Assembly: GCF_034555375.1 (NCBI RefSeq)
Contig: NZ_CP140706.1
Coordinates: 5,555,001-5,619,000, forward strand
Direction of reading: 5' to 3'
Origin: Pseudomonas sp. B33.4
GTDB lineage: Bacteria; Pseudomonadota; Gammaproteobacteria; Pseudomonadales; Pseudomonadaceae
DNA: 64,000 bases
Below, in pieces: positions 10,111 to 19,028 of this stretch; the stretch's first letter is position 1, and each line of letters opens with the position of its first letter. The notes under the pieces are model-generated. The model saw only the letters and a list, made by a program, of their open reading frames with translations, was not told the origin of the DNA and did not search any database. Position numbers and translations under genes: made by a program.

Positions 10111-10168
10111 CTATTTCGGCCGTGAAGCCCTCGCTTGCTTCACGGCCGTCAAATAGTGGCACTATACT
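10111..10168 (+). promoter_or_regulatory. Hairpin overlapping the promoter of the pentapeptide gene
   Basis: A long inverted repeat (outer arms CTATTT at 10111 and AAATAG at 10151, inner arms GGCCGTGAAGC / GCTTCACGGCC) follows the kinase stop codon. Its right arm contains TTCACG (10139-10144), a reasonable -35 placed 18 bases before TATACT (10163-10168). The element may therefore end the upstream transcript and also carry the promoter of the next gene. Confidence 0.5.
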
Positions 10169-10196
10169 GGCGTCATAAAACCAACGGTGATATGAC

Positions 10197-10541
10197 ATGA
10201 GCCAGCCGAAACTTCTCGACACCCCGCTATATGCCTTGCTGCACAAAGACGACATCACTGGCTTCAACAAGGAGCGTCCACAGGACGGCACGATCGATAT
10301 GGTCGGCGGCGACTTCCGTGGCCTCGATCTGCGTGAACTGAATGCCGATGGCGTGGATTTCCGGGACGCGTACTTCCGATCCGCCGATCTTCGCGGTATC
10401 GATTTCCGCAACGCCTCACTTGAAGGCGCAAGCCTGGCCCACGCGCAGATTTCCGGGGCGTACTTCCCGCCGGAGCTGAGCGCTGACGAGATTCTGATGT
10501 CGATGAATTTCGGTACGCGGTTGCGTTATCGCACTCGCTGA
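10197..10541 (+). CDS. Pentapeptide repeat protein
   Basis: 114 residues. A 30-residue N-terminal region precedes about nine A(D/N)LXX-type units, such as DFRGL, DLREL, DFRDA, DLRGI, DFRNA and SLEGA (about 38-85). These are expected to form a short right-handed quadrilateral helix. No signal peptide, so cytoplasmic. Some larger pentapeptide proteins protect gyrase; this one is too short for me to suggest that. Its own promoter is visible upstream and a REP element follows. Confidence 0.85.
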   Translation: MSQPKLLDTPLYALLHKDDITGFNKERPQDGTIDMVGGDFRGLDLRELNADGVDFRDAYFRSADLRGIDFRNASLEGASLAHAQISGAYFPPELSADEILMSMNFGTRLRYRTR

Positions 10542-10572
10542 TCGCCTCATTATTCCCTGGCACAACGCCTTC

Positions 10573-10663
10573 CCTGTAGGAGTGAGCCTGCTCGCGATAT
10601 CGGTTTAACTTTCAACACATGTGTGCCTGCCAGTCCGCTATCGCGAGCAGGCTCACTCCTGCA
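10573..10663. repeat. REP palindrome pair (GTAGGAGTGAGC type)
   Basis: Two copies of the element TGTAGGAGTGAGCCTGCTCG face each other, separated by a short unrelated stretch. This is the doublet form (REPIN) typical of fluorescent pseudomonads. The left copy has GATAT where the others have GATAGC, and the right copy ends TGCA instead of TACA, so it is a slightly decayed member. Confidence 0.85.
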
Positions 10664-10825
10664 TTGATTTTTGCTCCCCCTCCATATCTGCATCCGCAGG
10701 CCGTTCAAGCCCCTTTCTTAGAAGCATTTGCGTCGAATCCGACCAAACAACCACGCTTTTCCTACTGATGGCTACACTCCTGAGAAGCTCGCCCACGCAC
10801 CATTCGGCCGTCGCAAGGAGGCTTG

Positions 10826-11098
10826 ATGAATGATGAACTGCAACACCTGAAGAATCTTGGCAAGACGTCGGCGCAATGGCTGCATGCCGTGGGCATCCAT
10901 AGCGCCTCCGACTTGCGTCGCCTGGGCGCGGTGGACGCCTACCGGGCTGTGCGTACCCGCGGGTTTCGCGCATCGAAGGTGTTGTTGTATGCGATCGAAG
11001 GCGCGCTGATGGACGTGCACTGGAACGACATCCCCGCCGAGCGCAAGGACGCCCTGAACAAGCAACTAGAAGCCATTTCCTCACGCCACAAAAACTGA
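10826..11098 (+). CDS. TfoX C-terminal domain family protein
   Basis: 90 residues from the ATG at 10826, four bases after a strong AAGGAGG. The whole protein is one TfoX C-terminal domain, a helix-hairpin-helix-like fold with the motif LKNLGKTSAQWLHAVGI. Full TfoX proteins regulate competence, but the isolated C-terminal domain lacks the N-terminal half and its role is unknown. The same neighbour order (TfoX-C, cyclic-nucleotide protein, prrF, haem transport) is found in P. aeruginosa. Confidence 0.85.
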   Translation: MNDELQHLKNLGKTSAQWLHAVGIHSASDLRRLGAVDAYRAVRTRGFRASKVLLYAIEGALMDVHWNDIPAERKDALNKQLEAISSRHKN

Positions 11099-11114
11099 AC
11101 GGGCATTGACCGTC

Positions 11115-11909
11115 ATGTATTTATTGGGGGAACAATCGGCGTACGCCGATGCCATGATCAACCGTTTGCAGAGTTTGCCCGCGCTGTGGCTACGCGATCT
11201 GCTGCCTTGCGGACCGGTTCTACAACTTGAAGCGACGGACGATCTGATAACGCAGTTACCCGCTGATCAGTTGTTTCTGCTCAATGACGGCGTGATCAAC
11301 GGCTACATCGGAAGCCGCCCACTGTTTTATTGGCAGGAGGGCGATGTGATCGGCCTTCAGCAGGGTGACGACTGGGCGGATTGCCGCTTATGCAGTGAGG
11401 GCACGTTGCGCCTGACGCCCTATCGACGCCCGGAGCTCTTGCAGCATTTGTTTGCCGACTCTCGTCGGGCAGAGCAGTTTCTCGAGTACCTGCTGGGGCA
11501 AGTGGCGATCCTCGCCCACGCTGTCGCGGAACTGAAACCGCGCGAGTTTCGCAGCACCAATGGCTTCAAACGGGTCGAGGTGGGTGAAATCCTGATCAAT
11601 CAAGGTGACGCGGCTGATCACGTGTTCGTGATCATCGACGGCCATGCTGAAGCTTTTGTGGATGGGCACAAGGTTGGAGACGTGGCCAAGGACGAGATTT
11701 TCGGGGCCATGGCCGTGTTTACCGGCGAGCCGCGCAATGCCACGGTCATTGCCCGGGAGCCAAGCACTGTGATGCTGATTCCCGGTGAGCAATTCTTGAG
11801 CATGACCCGCACTAATCCGAAGATCGCACACAGCCTGATCGAGAGCATGGCGCGACGGATCGGCCAACTGAACAAGCAGGTCACCCAATTGAGCGCAACC
11901 AAAGGCTGA
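11115..11909 (+). CDS. cbpA: Cyclic-nucleotide-binding domain protein (CbpA-like)
   Basis: 264 residues from the ATG at 11115; a TTG at 11106 is in frame and cannot be excluded, as neither has a strong ribosome site. The C-terminal cNMP-binding domain (about 155-250) has the glycine-rich beta roll and the phosphate cassette FGAMAVFTGEPRNATV. No helix-turn-helix follows, so it is not a Crp-type regulator. The N-terminal 150 residues resemble a degenerate second sensory domain. By position it matches cAMP-binding protein A of P. aeruginosa, a Vfr-regulated protein; that equivalence is inferred. Confidence 0.75.
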   Translation: MYLLGEQSAYADAMINRLQSLPALWLRDLLPCGPVLQLEATDDLITQLPADQLFLLNDGVINGYIGSRPLFYWQEGDVIGLQQGDDWADCRLCSEGTLRLTPYRRPELLQHLFADSRRAEQFLEYLLGQVAILAHAVAELKPREFRSTNGFKRVEVGEILINQGDAADHVFVIIDGHAEAFVDGHKVGDVAKDEIFGAMAVFTGEPRNATVIAREPSTVMLIPGEQFLSMTRTNPKIAHSLIESMARRIGQLNKQVTQLSATKG

Positions 11910-11980
11910 CGCCACGTCCGTTGTTTCCGGGCCATTACGGCCATTTCCAAGACTAAATCAAAGAAATGAGAAAACAGTTG

Positions 11981-12012
11981 TTGACGCGCTAATGAGAATC
12001 GCTATGATTATC
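11981..12012 (+). promoter_or_regulatory. PrrF promoter with Fur box
   Basis: TTGACG (11981-11986) and TATGAT (12003-12008) are 16 bases apart. A 19-base Fur-type site at 11994-12012 overlaps the -10. As three hexamers against GATAAT-GATAAT-N-ATTATC it scores GAGAAT (5 of 6), CGCTAT (3 of 6) and ATTATC (6 of 6). Iron-loaded Fur would block RNA polymerase here. Confidence 0.75.
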
Positions 12013-12014
12013 AC

Positions 12015-12128
12015 AACTGGTCGCGAGATCAGTCGATATTCTGAAAAGCCCTTGGTTCGGACTCTCAGATTATCTCCTCATCAGGCTAATCACGGTTATT
12101 TGACCCGGTTTTTACCGGGTCTTTTTTT
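12015..12128 (+). ncRNA. prrF: PrrF iron-responsive small RNA
   Basis: A 114-base unit starts AACTGGTCGCGAGATCAG, matching the beginning of known Pseudomonas PrrF RNAs as I remember them. It contains the conserved target-pairing core ATTATCTCCTCATCAGGCTA from about 12069, and ends in a terminator (GACCCGG, loop, CCGGGTC, seven T). It is preceded by a Fur-controlled promoter and lies between the cbpA-like gene and haem uptake genes, the same place as prrF1-prrF2 in P. aeruginosa. PrrF lowers expression of iron-rich proteins when iron is scarce. Only one copy is here; any second copy must be elsewhere. Confidence 0.92.
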
Positions 12129-12141
12129 GCCTGTGGAAAAG

Positions 12142-12993
12142 TCATTTGCCGAACTGTTTGCGCATCTGCTCGCAGTAATCCTGCTTTGGCTTAGCAGGCG
12201 TATACCAAACGTAATTGGCCGTCGCGGCGTTCACTTCGCCGCCCTGCTCTGCCAGCATCAGCACTGTCGGTGACTCAATGGCGCCCAAATCCACAACATG
12301 CAGCGGCACGCCGATGTCCTTGCGCGCATGCCACGCGCCGGCCAACAACAGAGCCGGTTTCGGTGCAGCCAACAAGCGTTCGGCCATCCGTCGATCACGC
12401 TGTTGCTGAACGGCGAGCATCGCCGACATCTGTGATTCGGGCAGTAAACCGCAGTGAGATTCAGCGATCTGTTCCAGCAACGTTTCCTTCACCGACGGCG
12501 CGTTACTGTGCGCACCGTTCAGAACCGGAGGATTGCGGTAAAAGGCGCGGATTTCGCTGTTTTCAAGATTGGCCGCCAGCAGCGGATAAGTTTGCGTGAG
12601 GGCGAAACGAATGATCGGACCATAAAGATTCCAGTCCCAGCCATCCTGCCAGGCCAGCGTTTCAGGAAGACCGGACTGCGGCGATGCCGCCTGGCGAACT
12701 GCATCAACTTTTGGCTGCTGGTCGGGCGTCAACATCTCCAGCAAGAGACTGCCTTGCGGGCGTTGTTCGCCGAGTGCGCGCAACAACCATAACTGCGCGA
12801 CATGATGATCGGCATTGTCATGCTGCTCGCCAATGATCAGCCGCTGCGGCGCAGCAAGACGCACCAACAGTTGCTGCGCCGTCAGCACCTCACCGCTGCG
12901 CAAATCGCGAATCTCGCCATTGATCGGCGGTGGCGCAACCACATGCTGACACCCCGCAAGCCACACCACCGCCAACAGCCACAAGCCACGCAT
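12142..12993 (-). CDS. ChaN family haem-associated lipoprotein (PhuW-like)
   Basis: 283 residues with a lipoprotein signal peptide and lipobox WLAGC (Cys at 15). The ChaN/DUF399 domain follows, with the segments LIIGEQHDNADHH and LLLEMLTP near the start and LLLAGAWHARKDIGVP near the end. ChaN-like lipoproteins bind haem or iron at the outer membrane. It is the last gene of the haem transport set, 21 bases after the ATPase gene on the same strand, and is the positional match of phuW in P. aeruginosa. It converges with PrrF. Confidence 0.85.
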   Translation of the reverse strand: MRGLWLLAVVWLAGCQHVVAPPPINGEIRDLRSGEVLTAQQLLVRLAAPQRLIIGEQHDNADHHVAQLWLLRALGEQRPQGSLLLEMLTPDQQPKVDAVRQAASPQSGLPETLAWQDGWDWNLYGPIIRFALTQTYPLLAANLENSEIRAFYRNPPVLNGAHSNAPSVKETLLEQIAESHCGLLPESQMSAMLAVQQQRDRRMAERLLAAPKPALLLAGAWHARKDIGVPLHVVDLGAIESPTVLMLAEQGGEVNAATANYVWYTPAKPKQDYCEQMRKQFGK

Positions 12994-13014
12994 GCAATCA
13001 CCTCGATGATTCGA

Positions 13015-13782
13015 TCAGCGGGCGATGATCAGCGGATGCCCACGCTCCGGATGCGGCTGCACCAGGACTTCGAGACCGAACACGGCTTTCAGCGAATCCG
13101 GTCGTAGCACCTGCTCCGGCGTATCCAGAGCCACCGGACGCCCGCCTTCAAGCAGCAGAATGCGATCACAATAACGCGCCGCCAGATTCAGATCATGCAG
13201 GATGACCAAGACCGCTGCACCACGATCAGCGAACTCGCGCACCGCTTGCAGCGTCGTGTGTTGATGCAGTGGATCAAGCATCGACGTTGGCTCATCCAGC
13301 AGCAACGTCTGCCCGGCCTGGCCCGGCCACAATTGCGCCAGTACTCGCGCCAGATGCACACGCTGCCGTTCGCCACCGGACAGCGCCAGATAACTGCGCC
13401 CGCTCAAGTGTCCGGCATCCGCCGCCGCCAAAGCCGCCACGATGATTTCGTCATCACGCACCCGACCGCTTTGATAGGGCAAGCGGCCCATACCGACCAC
13501 TTCCTCGACGCGAAAGGCAAAATCCAGCGTCGACACTTGCGGTAACACCGCCAATCGTTGCGCACGCTGTGGGCCAGTCCATTGATTCAATGCCTGCCCG
13601 TCGAGCGAAACATCGCCCGCACTCGCCGCCAACTCACCGCACAAGGCGCCCAGCAAGGTACTTTTACCAGCGCCGTTCGGCCCAAGCACTCCGAGCACTT
13701 CACCTGGTTCCAGTTGCAGCGTGACATCGCTGAGCACTACCTTGCGACCACGCTGGATGTGCAGATTTTGCGCACGCAACAT
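13015..13782 (-). CDS. hmuV: Haem ABC transporter ATP-binding protein
   Basis: 255 residues. It contains Walker [10 protein letters not shown], the signature LSGGERQRV and Walker B LLLDEP, with the order typical of iron-complex importers. As the ATPase of a BtuCD-type importer it powers haem passage through HmuU. The ATG overlaps the TGA of hmuU by one base, so translation is coupled. Also called phuV in P. aeruginosa. Confidence 0.95.
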   Translation of the reverse strand: MLRAQNLHIQRGRKVVLSDVTLQLEPGEVLGVLGPNGAGKSTLLGALCGELAASAGDVSLDGQALNQWTGPQRAQRLAVLPQVSTLDFAFRVEEVVGMGRLPYQSGRVRDDEIIVAALAAADAGHLSGRSYLALSGGERQRVHLARVLAQLWPGQAGQTLLLDEPTSMLDPLHQHTTLQAVREFADRGAAVLVILHDLNLAARYCDRILLLEGGRPVALDTPEQVLRPDSLKAVFGLEVLVQPHPERGHPLIIAR

Positions 13783-14819
13783 CAGGCACGTCCTCGCAGC
13801 AACAGATAAAGGAAGAATGGCGCACCGATAAATGCCGTGACGATACCGATCGGCAGCTCCGCCGGTGCCAGTGCCAACCGCGCGACCAGATCAGCCAGCA
13901 GCAACAGGCTTGCCCCCGCCAGCACCGACGCCGGTAGCAAGACTTTGTGATCCGGGCCCGCCAGCAAGCGCATCAGATGCGGCACCACCAGCCCGACAAA
14001 ACCGATCATCCCCGCCGCTGCCACCGCCGCACCAACTCCCAGCGCCGTGCAGAACACCAGTTCACGCTTGAGCCGCTCGACATCGATGCCCAAATGCCCT
14101 GCCTCGGATTCCCCGAGCAGCAAGGCATTCAATGCTTTGGCGCGACGTGGCAACCACAACGCCACGCCGGCGCTGATGATCAGCAGTGGCCACAACCGCG
14201 CGTAACTGGCGCCATTGAGGCTGCCGAGGTTCCAGAAGGTCAGCGTGCGCAGGGTCGCGTCATCCGCCAGATAAGTGAACAGGCCGACTGCCGAACCCGC
14301 CAGCGCGGTCAGGGCAATACCCGCCAGCAACATGGTTGCGACGTTGGTCTGGCCATTGCGTCGACCCAGTCGATAGACCAGCGCCGTGACCCCGAGTCCG
14401 CCGAGAAACGCGCAGACCGACAACAGATACGGTCCGAACCATTCCGGCAAACCACCCAAAAACGAACCACCGACAATCGCAATCGCCGCACCCAGCGCTG
14501 CGCCACTGGAAACCCCGACCAGCCCCGGGTCCGCCAGTGGATTACGAAACAAACCCTGCATCGCCACGCCAGACAAGGCCAACACGCCGCCGACCGCCAG
14601 CCCGAGCAAGGTTCGCGGCAGACGAATCTGCCCGAGAATCAGCTCAGCCTGCTCCAGCCCCTCCGGCGCCAGCGGCACGCCAAGCATGCGCAACGCTGCG
14701 CGCAACGTATCGAACAGCGGCAGGCTCACCGGCCCCAGCGCCAACGACAGCCAGATCGCCAGCAGACAGAGAAGCGTCAGGCCAATGAACAAGCCACGGG
14801 GTTTGACCAATGTGGTCAT
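13782..14819 (-). CDS. hmuU: Haem ABC transporter permease (FecCD/BtuC family)
   Basis: 345 residues with about ten hydrophobic membrane segments and the FecCD-family motifs [19 protein letters not shown] and [12 protein letters not shown]. It forms the inner membrane channel for haem, probably as a dimer with HmuV. The gene overlaps hmuT by 4 bases (ATGA) and hmuV by 1 base. Confidence 0.95.
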   Translation of the reverse strand: MTTLVKPRGLFIGLTLLCLLAIWLSLALGPVSLPLFDTLRAALRMLGVPLAPEGLEQAELILGQIRLPRTLLGLAVGGVLALSGVAMQGLFRNPLADPGLVGVSSGAALGAAIAIVGGSFLGGLPEWFGPYLLSVCAFLGGLGVTALVYRLGRRNGQTNVATMLLAGIALTALAGSAVGLFTYLADDATLRTLTFWNLGSLNGASYARLWPLLIISAGVALWLPRRAKALNALLLGESEAGHLGIDVERLKRELVFCTALGVGAAVAAAGMIGFVGLVVPHLMRLLAGPDHKVLLPASVLAGASLLLLADLVARLALAPAELPIGIVTAFIGAPFFLYLLLRGRA

Positions 14820-15688
14820 TGGCCGCTCTTGGCCGGGTAGAAAGCGTCAGAGAGGCTTTTCAGCGCTGCCGGCAGACGCGGTCCGAGCCCACCGACCAGC
14901 AGCGTCGGATCCAGTTCCAGTACGCGACCGGTTTTGGCCGCGCGGCTTGAATTGAGAATCGGGTTCTCCTTGAACAGCGCCGCTTTCGCCGCGTCACCGG
15001 TCAACGCACGGTCGGCGAATACCAGCACCTCAGGGTCGAGGCTGGCGAGGGATTCCACGGAAAACGGTTTGTAACCGGTATGCGTCGCCAGGTTATGCCC
15101 GCCCGCCTGTTGCAGCAGCCAGTCGGCGGCAGTGTCTTTACCGGCGATCAACGGTTTGCCACCGGCATGGCCGAGCAATAGCAGCACGCCCGGCGCTTTC
15201 TGCCTGGACTGCGCGTCAGCAGCCCGCACTTTCTGCGCGTCGAGTTGCTGTTGATAACTTTCCAGCAGTTGCCTGGCCTGGGCGTCGGCGCCGAGCAATT
15301 GACCGAGACGGGTAACGTTTCTCTCAACCGTCGGCAGATCCGGCTGAGCCGAGAACAATTCCACCTGCACCTTGGCCGCTTTTACTTGCAACAGTACCGG
15401 TGGCGGGCCCATTTCTTCGGTGCCGATGAGGATATCCGGGCGCAGACTAAGAATGCCCTCGGCGGAAAGGCTGCGCTGATAGCCGATGCTCGGCAGCGCC
15501 TTCAACGACTCCGGATGCTGACTGGTGGTATCAACGCCGACCAGCTTCGACTCACCGCCCAACGCACTGACCCATTCCGACAGTGCACCGCCGGCGCTGA
15601 CCCAACGTTGCGGCAAATCGGCCGCTGCAGCCTGATGGCTGACGAACAGTCCGGCACACAGCACAACAACGCGGGTACTCAGGCGCAT
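14816..15688 (-). CDS. hmuT: Periplasmic haem-binding protein
   Basis: 290 residues from the ATG at 15688, which has AAGGA eight bases upstream and gives a proper signal peptide ending HQAAAA. The open frame continues upstream to 16114 but only as a shadow of the divergent Rieske gene. It is a class III solute-binding protein with two lobes: GGALSEWVSALGGESKLVGVD starts the first and LASLDPEVLVFADRAL lies in the second. It delivers haem to HmuUV. First gene of the hmuTUV-chaN operon. No outer membrane receptor or haem chaperone gene is adjacent, unlike P. aeruginosa phuR and phuS. Confidence 0.92.
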   Translation of the reverse strand: MRLSTRVVVLCAGLFVSHQAAAADLPQRWVSAGGALSEWVSALGGESKLVGVDTTSQHPESLKALPSIGYQRSLSAEGILSLRPDILIGTEEMGPPPVLLQVKAAKVQVELFSAQPDLPTVERNVTRLGQLLGADAQARQLLESYQQQLDAQKVRAADAQSRQKAPGVLLLLGHAGGKPLIAGKDTAADWLLQQAGGHNLATHTGYKPFSVESLASLDPEVLVFADRALTGDAAKAALFKENPILNSSRAAKTGRVLELDPTLLVGGLGPRLPAALKSLSDAFYPAKSGQ

Positions 15689-15783
15689 ACACAGCTTCCT
15701 TGAAAGAAGTTTTCCCGGGCATCGGCAGGACGGGCCAAGTATCCTCGACATCTGCCAGCCGCCCTGCGGACGAAGGCCGCCAT

Positions 15784-15811
15784 TTGATAATTGTTTGCAT
15801 TTAAACGTCAA
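15784..15811 (-). promoter_or_regulatory. Candidate hmuT promoter with weak Fur-like box
   Basis: On the minus strand TTGACG (15806-15811) is followed after 16 bases by TATCAA (15784-15789). The -10 overlaps an AT-rich stretch containing GATAAT on the plus strand, a half match to a Fur site. The region is shared with the divergent Rieske gene. Confidence 0.4.
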
Positions 15812-15853
15812 GCTCGGACATATCCGGACACGAGCAGACACTAGAGGATAGCC

Positions 15854-16171
15854 ATGAAGTTTCTCTGCGCTGGCGCCGATCTGGGCGAAGCGAAAAGCCG
15901 TGGGTTCGAGATCGACGGCAACAAGCTGTTCGCCGTGCGCCGCAGCGGCCAGGCCTATGTCTACCTCAATCGCTGCCCGCACCGGGGCGTGGGGCTGGAA
16001 TGGCAACCCGACCAGTTTCTCGACCCGAGCAACAGCCTGATCCAGTGCGCCACCCACGGCGCACTGTTTCTGATCGAGGACGGTGAATGCGTGGCCGGGC
16101 CGTGCGCGGGGCAATCACTCACCGCTATCAATTGCCGCGAAGACGCTCGGGGCCTGTGGATAGATGTTTAA
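15854..16171 (+). CDS. Small Rieske [2Fe-2S] protein
   Basis: 105 residues forming a single Rieske domain. The cluster ligands are in CPHRG (residues 41-45) and CATHGALF (Cys/His about 65-68), the ferredoxin-type Cys-x-His / Cys-x2-His arrangement. It has no signal or membrane anchor, so it is probably a cytoplasmic electron carrier or a regulatory subunit of an oxygenase encoded elsewhere. It is divergent from the haem importer and converges with sfsA, overlapping its stop by 4 bases. The partner is unknown. Confidence 0.88.
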   Translation: MKFLCAGADLGEAKSRGFEIDGNKLFAVRRSGQAYVYLNRCPHRGVGLEWQPDQFLDPSNSLIQCATHGALFLIEDGECVAGPCAGQSLTAINCREDARGLWIDV

Positions 16172-16881
16172 CCGTTGAGCAGCACGTCGAGGCGCCGGTC
16201 GATGACCATCTCTTCATGGTCCAGCCGGACGCCGTAAGCCAGAACCTCAACACCACAAGCCACAGCCTCCCTTAACGCCTCGGCGTAGGCTGAATCGATT
16301 TCTTCGGCCGGCCGCACCGCTTCAATCCCGGTCAGATTGACGCAATACAACTGCACCGCGCGAATCCCGTCCCGCGCCAGATGCGCCAATTCCCGCAGAT
16401 GCTTGGCACCACGCTGGGTCACGGCATCGGGAAACGCCGCTACTGCCGTTCCGTCGAAGCCAAGAGTGACGCTTTTCACTTCCACGTACGCCGGGCCGCT
16501 TGGGTATTCGAGGCGAAAATCGATACGGCTTTTTTCCTGCCCGTATGCCACTTCGCGCTTCAACGCGGTAAAGCCGTTCAACTCAGTGATAACGCCAGCC
16601 TGCAACGCTTCTTCAACCAGACCGTTGGCCCGTGCGGTATTCACGCAAAACAAGCGGCCCTGCGGGGTTTCGCCAATTTCCCAGGTTCCCGGCAATTTGC
16701 GTTTCGGGTCATTGGAGCGACTGAACCAGACCTGCCCGCCCTCGACCTGACAATTGAGCATCGAGCCGGTGTTCGGACAGTGGATGGTCAGCAACTCGCC
16801 GCTAACGGTTTCGATATCGGCGAGAAAACGCTTGTAACGCCGGATCAGGCGCGCCTCTTCCAGAGGAGGATAAAAGCGCAT
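16168..16881 (-). CDS. sfsA: SfsA family protein (putative DNA/RNA nuclease)
   Basis: 237 residues, the normal family length, starting [20 protein letters not shown] at 16881. The family features are HCPNTGSM near residue 40, YVEVKSVTL, and the [13 protein letters not shown] motif. The restriction-nuclease-like core contains the E-x-K of VEVKS. First described as a sugar fermentation stimulation protein in E. coli; the biochemical role is not settled. The ATG overlaps the TGA of the aminotransferase gene by one base. In many gammaproteobacteria sfsA lies just upstream of dksA, here one gene apart and in opposite orientation. Confidence 0.93.
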   Translation of the reverse strand: MRFYPPLEEARLIRRYKRFLADIETVSGELLTIHCPNTGSMLNCQVEGGQVWFSRSNDPKRKLPGTWEIGETPQGRLFCVNTARANGLVEEALQAGVITELNGFTALKREVAYGQEKSRIDFRLEYPSGPAYVEVKSVTLGFDGTAVAAFPDAVTQRGAKHLRELAHLARDGIRAVQLYCVNLTGIEAVRPAEEIDSAYAEALREAVACGVEVLAYGVRLDHEEMVIDRRLDVLLNG

Positions 16882-18053
16882 CAGCCTTGCCAACTCTTCA
16901 AGCCACGCGCGATACGCTCCACCGCTTCCTGTAAGCGCGGGAGGTTTTGCGTGTAGGCAAAACGCACATGGTGACTGGCCTGATAGCGACCGAAGTCCAG
17001 TCCGGGCGTGAACGCGACATGTTCTGTTTCGAGGAAATGACGGCAGAACGCGAAGGCATCGCCGCCGAACTGGCTGATATCGGCGTACAAATAGAACGCA
17101 CCCTCAGGCTCCACGGCGATGTTGAAACCCAACTCGCGCAACGCTGGCAGCAGAAAGTCGCGACGACGGCCGAACTCCGCACGGCGCTCTTCCAGAATCG
17201 CGATAGTGTCCGGCTCGAAACACGCCAACGCCGCGTATTGGGCCATGCTCGGCGCGCTGATGTAGAGATTCTGCGCCAGCTTCTCCAGCTCGCTGACCGC
17301 TGCCTCCGGTGCCACCAGCCAGCCCAGGCGCCAACCGGTCATGCCGAAATACTTGGAAAAGCTGTTCAACACGAACGCACTGTCATCGACTTCCAGCACG
17401 CTGGCGGCATCGGTGCCGTACGTCAGGCCGTGATAGATCTCGTCCACCACCAGATGGCCGTGTCTGGCTTTGATGGCTGAGGATAAACCGGCCAGTTCAT
17501 CGCGAGTCAGAATCGTGCCGGTCGGGTTGGCCGGCGAGGCGACCAGTGCGCCGACGCTGTCGTGATCCCAATGACGCTCGACCAGATCCGGGGTCAGTTG
17601 ATAGCGCACGTCCGGGCCAACTGGCACCAACTGCGCTGCGCCTTCGACCAACCGCAGGAAGTGCCGGTTGCACGGGTAACCCGGATCCGCCAGCAACCAG
17701 TGTTTACCCGGATCGACCAGCAACGCACTGGCCAGCAACAGCGCACCGGAGCCACCCGGGGTGATCAGAATCCGTCGCGGATCGATGTTCAAGCCATAAC
17801 GCGATTGATAAAACCCGGAAATCGCTTCGCGCAGCTCGGGAATGCCGCGCGCGGCGGTGTAACGGGTCTTGCCTGCCGTCAGCGCCGCTTGCCCTGCACG
17901 AATGATCGGCTCGGCGGTGGTGAAGTCCGGCTCGCCGATTTCCAGATGGATCACGTCGTGGCCTTCAGCCTGCAATTCATTGGCCCGCGCCAGCAGCGCC
18001 ATCACATGGAACGGTTCGATCGCACGACTGCGCGCACTGTAGGACTGAGCCAT
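16881..18053 (-). CDS. Pyridoxal-phosphate aminotransferase, class I/II
   Basis: 390 residues with the fold-type I aminotransferase plan. [10 protein letters not shown] is near the start, the ASPANPTGT motif has the cofactor-contacting asparagine, the Schiff-base lysine is in [15 protein letters not shown], and an arginine near the end (HHVRFAYTQ) binds the carboxylate. It probably transaminates an aromatic or hydrophobic amino acid with a 2-oxoacid, but the substrate cannot be read from sequence. It is first in a two-gene unit with sfsA. Confidence 0.9.
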   Translation of the reverse strand: MAQSYSARSRAIEPFHVMALLARANELQAEGHDVIHLEIGEPDFTTAEPIIRAGQAALTAGKTRYTAARGIPELREAISGFYQSRYGLNIDPRRILITPGGSGALLLASALLVDPGKHWLLADPGYPCNRHFLRLVEGAAQLVPVGPDVRYQLTPDLVERHWDHDSVGALVASPANPTGTILTRDELAGLSSAIKARHGHLVVDEIYHGLTYGTDAASVLEVDDSAFVLNSFSKYFGMTGWRLGWLVAPEAAVSELEKLAQNLYISAPSMAQYAALACFEPDTIAILEERRAEFGRRRDFLLPALRELGFNIAVEPEGAFYLYADISQFGGDAFAFCRHFLETEHVAFTPGLDFGRYQASHHVRFAYTQNLPRLQEAVERIARGLKSWQG

Positions 18054-18387
18054 TGGTTTTCCTTCGGCAGGGAAAAAGAGACGATTCTACCCATCTGCCG
18101 GAACGAGCGAGAACCCGTAGCGGTCACAGCCTCAAGAACGCTGGACTGTAACGATATGAGCGTACGCTCCAGGATTGACTAAAATCAGTGATTGAACAGG
18201 TCTTCAACACCGCCAGACACGGCTTGCCAAACATTTGCAAGCGCCACCCGCCGGGGCCTCGACATCCGGGAGTAGCGCAGGCCGAATTGATCTGGTAAGT
18301 TCGCCCGCTTGCAGCCGCAGGGCCGGCAGGTGTCGGTGATGGAGCAATCCTGCGCAATGGATTACAAGAGTAGAGGCGGTCCATTTC
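18054..18387. other. Intergenic region upstream of dksA
   Basis: 334 bases between divergent genes with no coding sign. It contains a perfect 12-base palindrome GAGCGTACGCTC at 18158-18169 and a TTGACT at 18175, but I cannot pair it with a convincing -10. A long dksA leader is possible. Confidence 0.5.
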
Positions 18388-18831
18388 ATGCCCACCCAAG
18401 CAAAGCAACAGCAGCAAACGACGATCAGCGGTTTCGAACCTTACGTTCCGAAGGCCGGTGAAGAGTACATGGGCGCCCCGATGCGTGCGCACTTCACCAA
18501 GATCCTGAACAAGTGGAAACAGGACTTGATGCAGGAAGTCGACCGTACTGTTGATCACATGAAAGACGAAGCGGCCAACTTCCCTGACCCGGCCGACCGT
18601 GCCAGCCAGGAAGAAGAATTCGCCCTCGAGTTGCGCGCCCGCGACCGCGAGCGCAAGTTGATCAAGAAGATCGACAAGACGCTGGAGCTGATTCAGGACG
18701 AAGAATACGGCTGGTGCGAGTCCTGCGGCATCGAGATCGGCGTCAAGCGCCTCGAAGCCCGTCCGACTGCGGATCTGTGCATCGATTGCAAGACCCTGGC
18801 GGAAATCAAGGAAAAGCAGGTCGGCAAGTAA
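18388..18831 (+). CDS. dksA: RNA polymerase-binding transcription factor DksA
   Basis: 147 residues, close to the E. coli length. A coiled coil (about 30-105) carries the tip acidic residues in FPDPADRASQEEEF. A C-terminal zinc finger has four cysteines (CESC, then CIDC 17 residues later). It binds the secondary channel of RNA polymerase and with ppGpp represses stable RNA promoters and activates amino acid genes. A tRNA promoter with a GC-rich discriminator in this same window (52614-52641) is the kind of site it acts on. A strong terminator follows and separates it from gluQ. Confidence 0.98.
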   Translation: MPTQAKQQQQTTISGFEPYVPKAGEEYMGAPMRAHFTKILNKWKQDLMQEVDRTVDHMKDEAANFPDPADRASQEEEFALELRARDRERKLIKKIDKTLELIQDEEYGWCESCGIEIGVKRLEARPTADLCIDCKTLAEIKEKQVGK

Positions 18832-18845
18832 TCTCGACCTGAACG

Positions 18846-18877
18846 AAAAACGGAGCGTGCGAACGCTCCGTTTTTGT
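18846..18877 (+). terminator. Terminator after dksA
   Basis: A 13-base inverted repeat AAAAACGGAGCGT / ACGCTCCGTTTTT with a 4-base loop ends in a T run, 15 bases after the dksA stop. Confidence 0.88.
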
Positions 18878-18899
18878 TTCTGACGTTTGCCTATGCTTT

Positions 18900-18989
18900 T
18901 GTAGGAGTGAGCCTGCTCGCGATAGCGGTGGGTCAGTCAATATCGGTGTTGAATGTCACACCGCTATCGCGAGCAGGCTCACTCCTACA
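18900..18989. repeat. REP palindrome pair (GTAGGAGTGAGC type)
   Basis: The two arms TGTAGGAGTGAGCCTGCTCG and its complement, each extended through CGATAGCGGTG, flank a centre of about 28 bases. Both arms are intact. It lies between the dksA terminator and gluQ. Confidence 0.9.
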
Positions 18990-19028
18990 GGTTGACCTGC
19001 ATATAGCCTGAAAAGTAGTTTCGTTTCC

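Noticed and set aside
15689..16114. N-terminal extension of hmuT
   Set aside because: It runs antisense through the Rieske gene, and the signal peptide starts at 15688.
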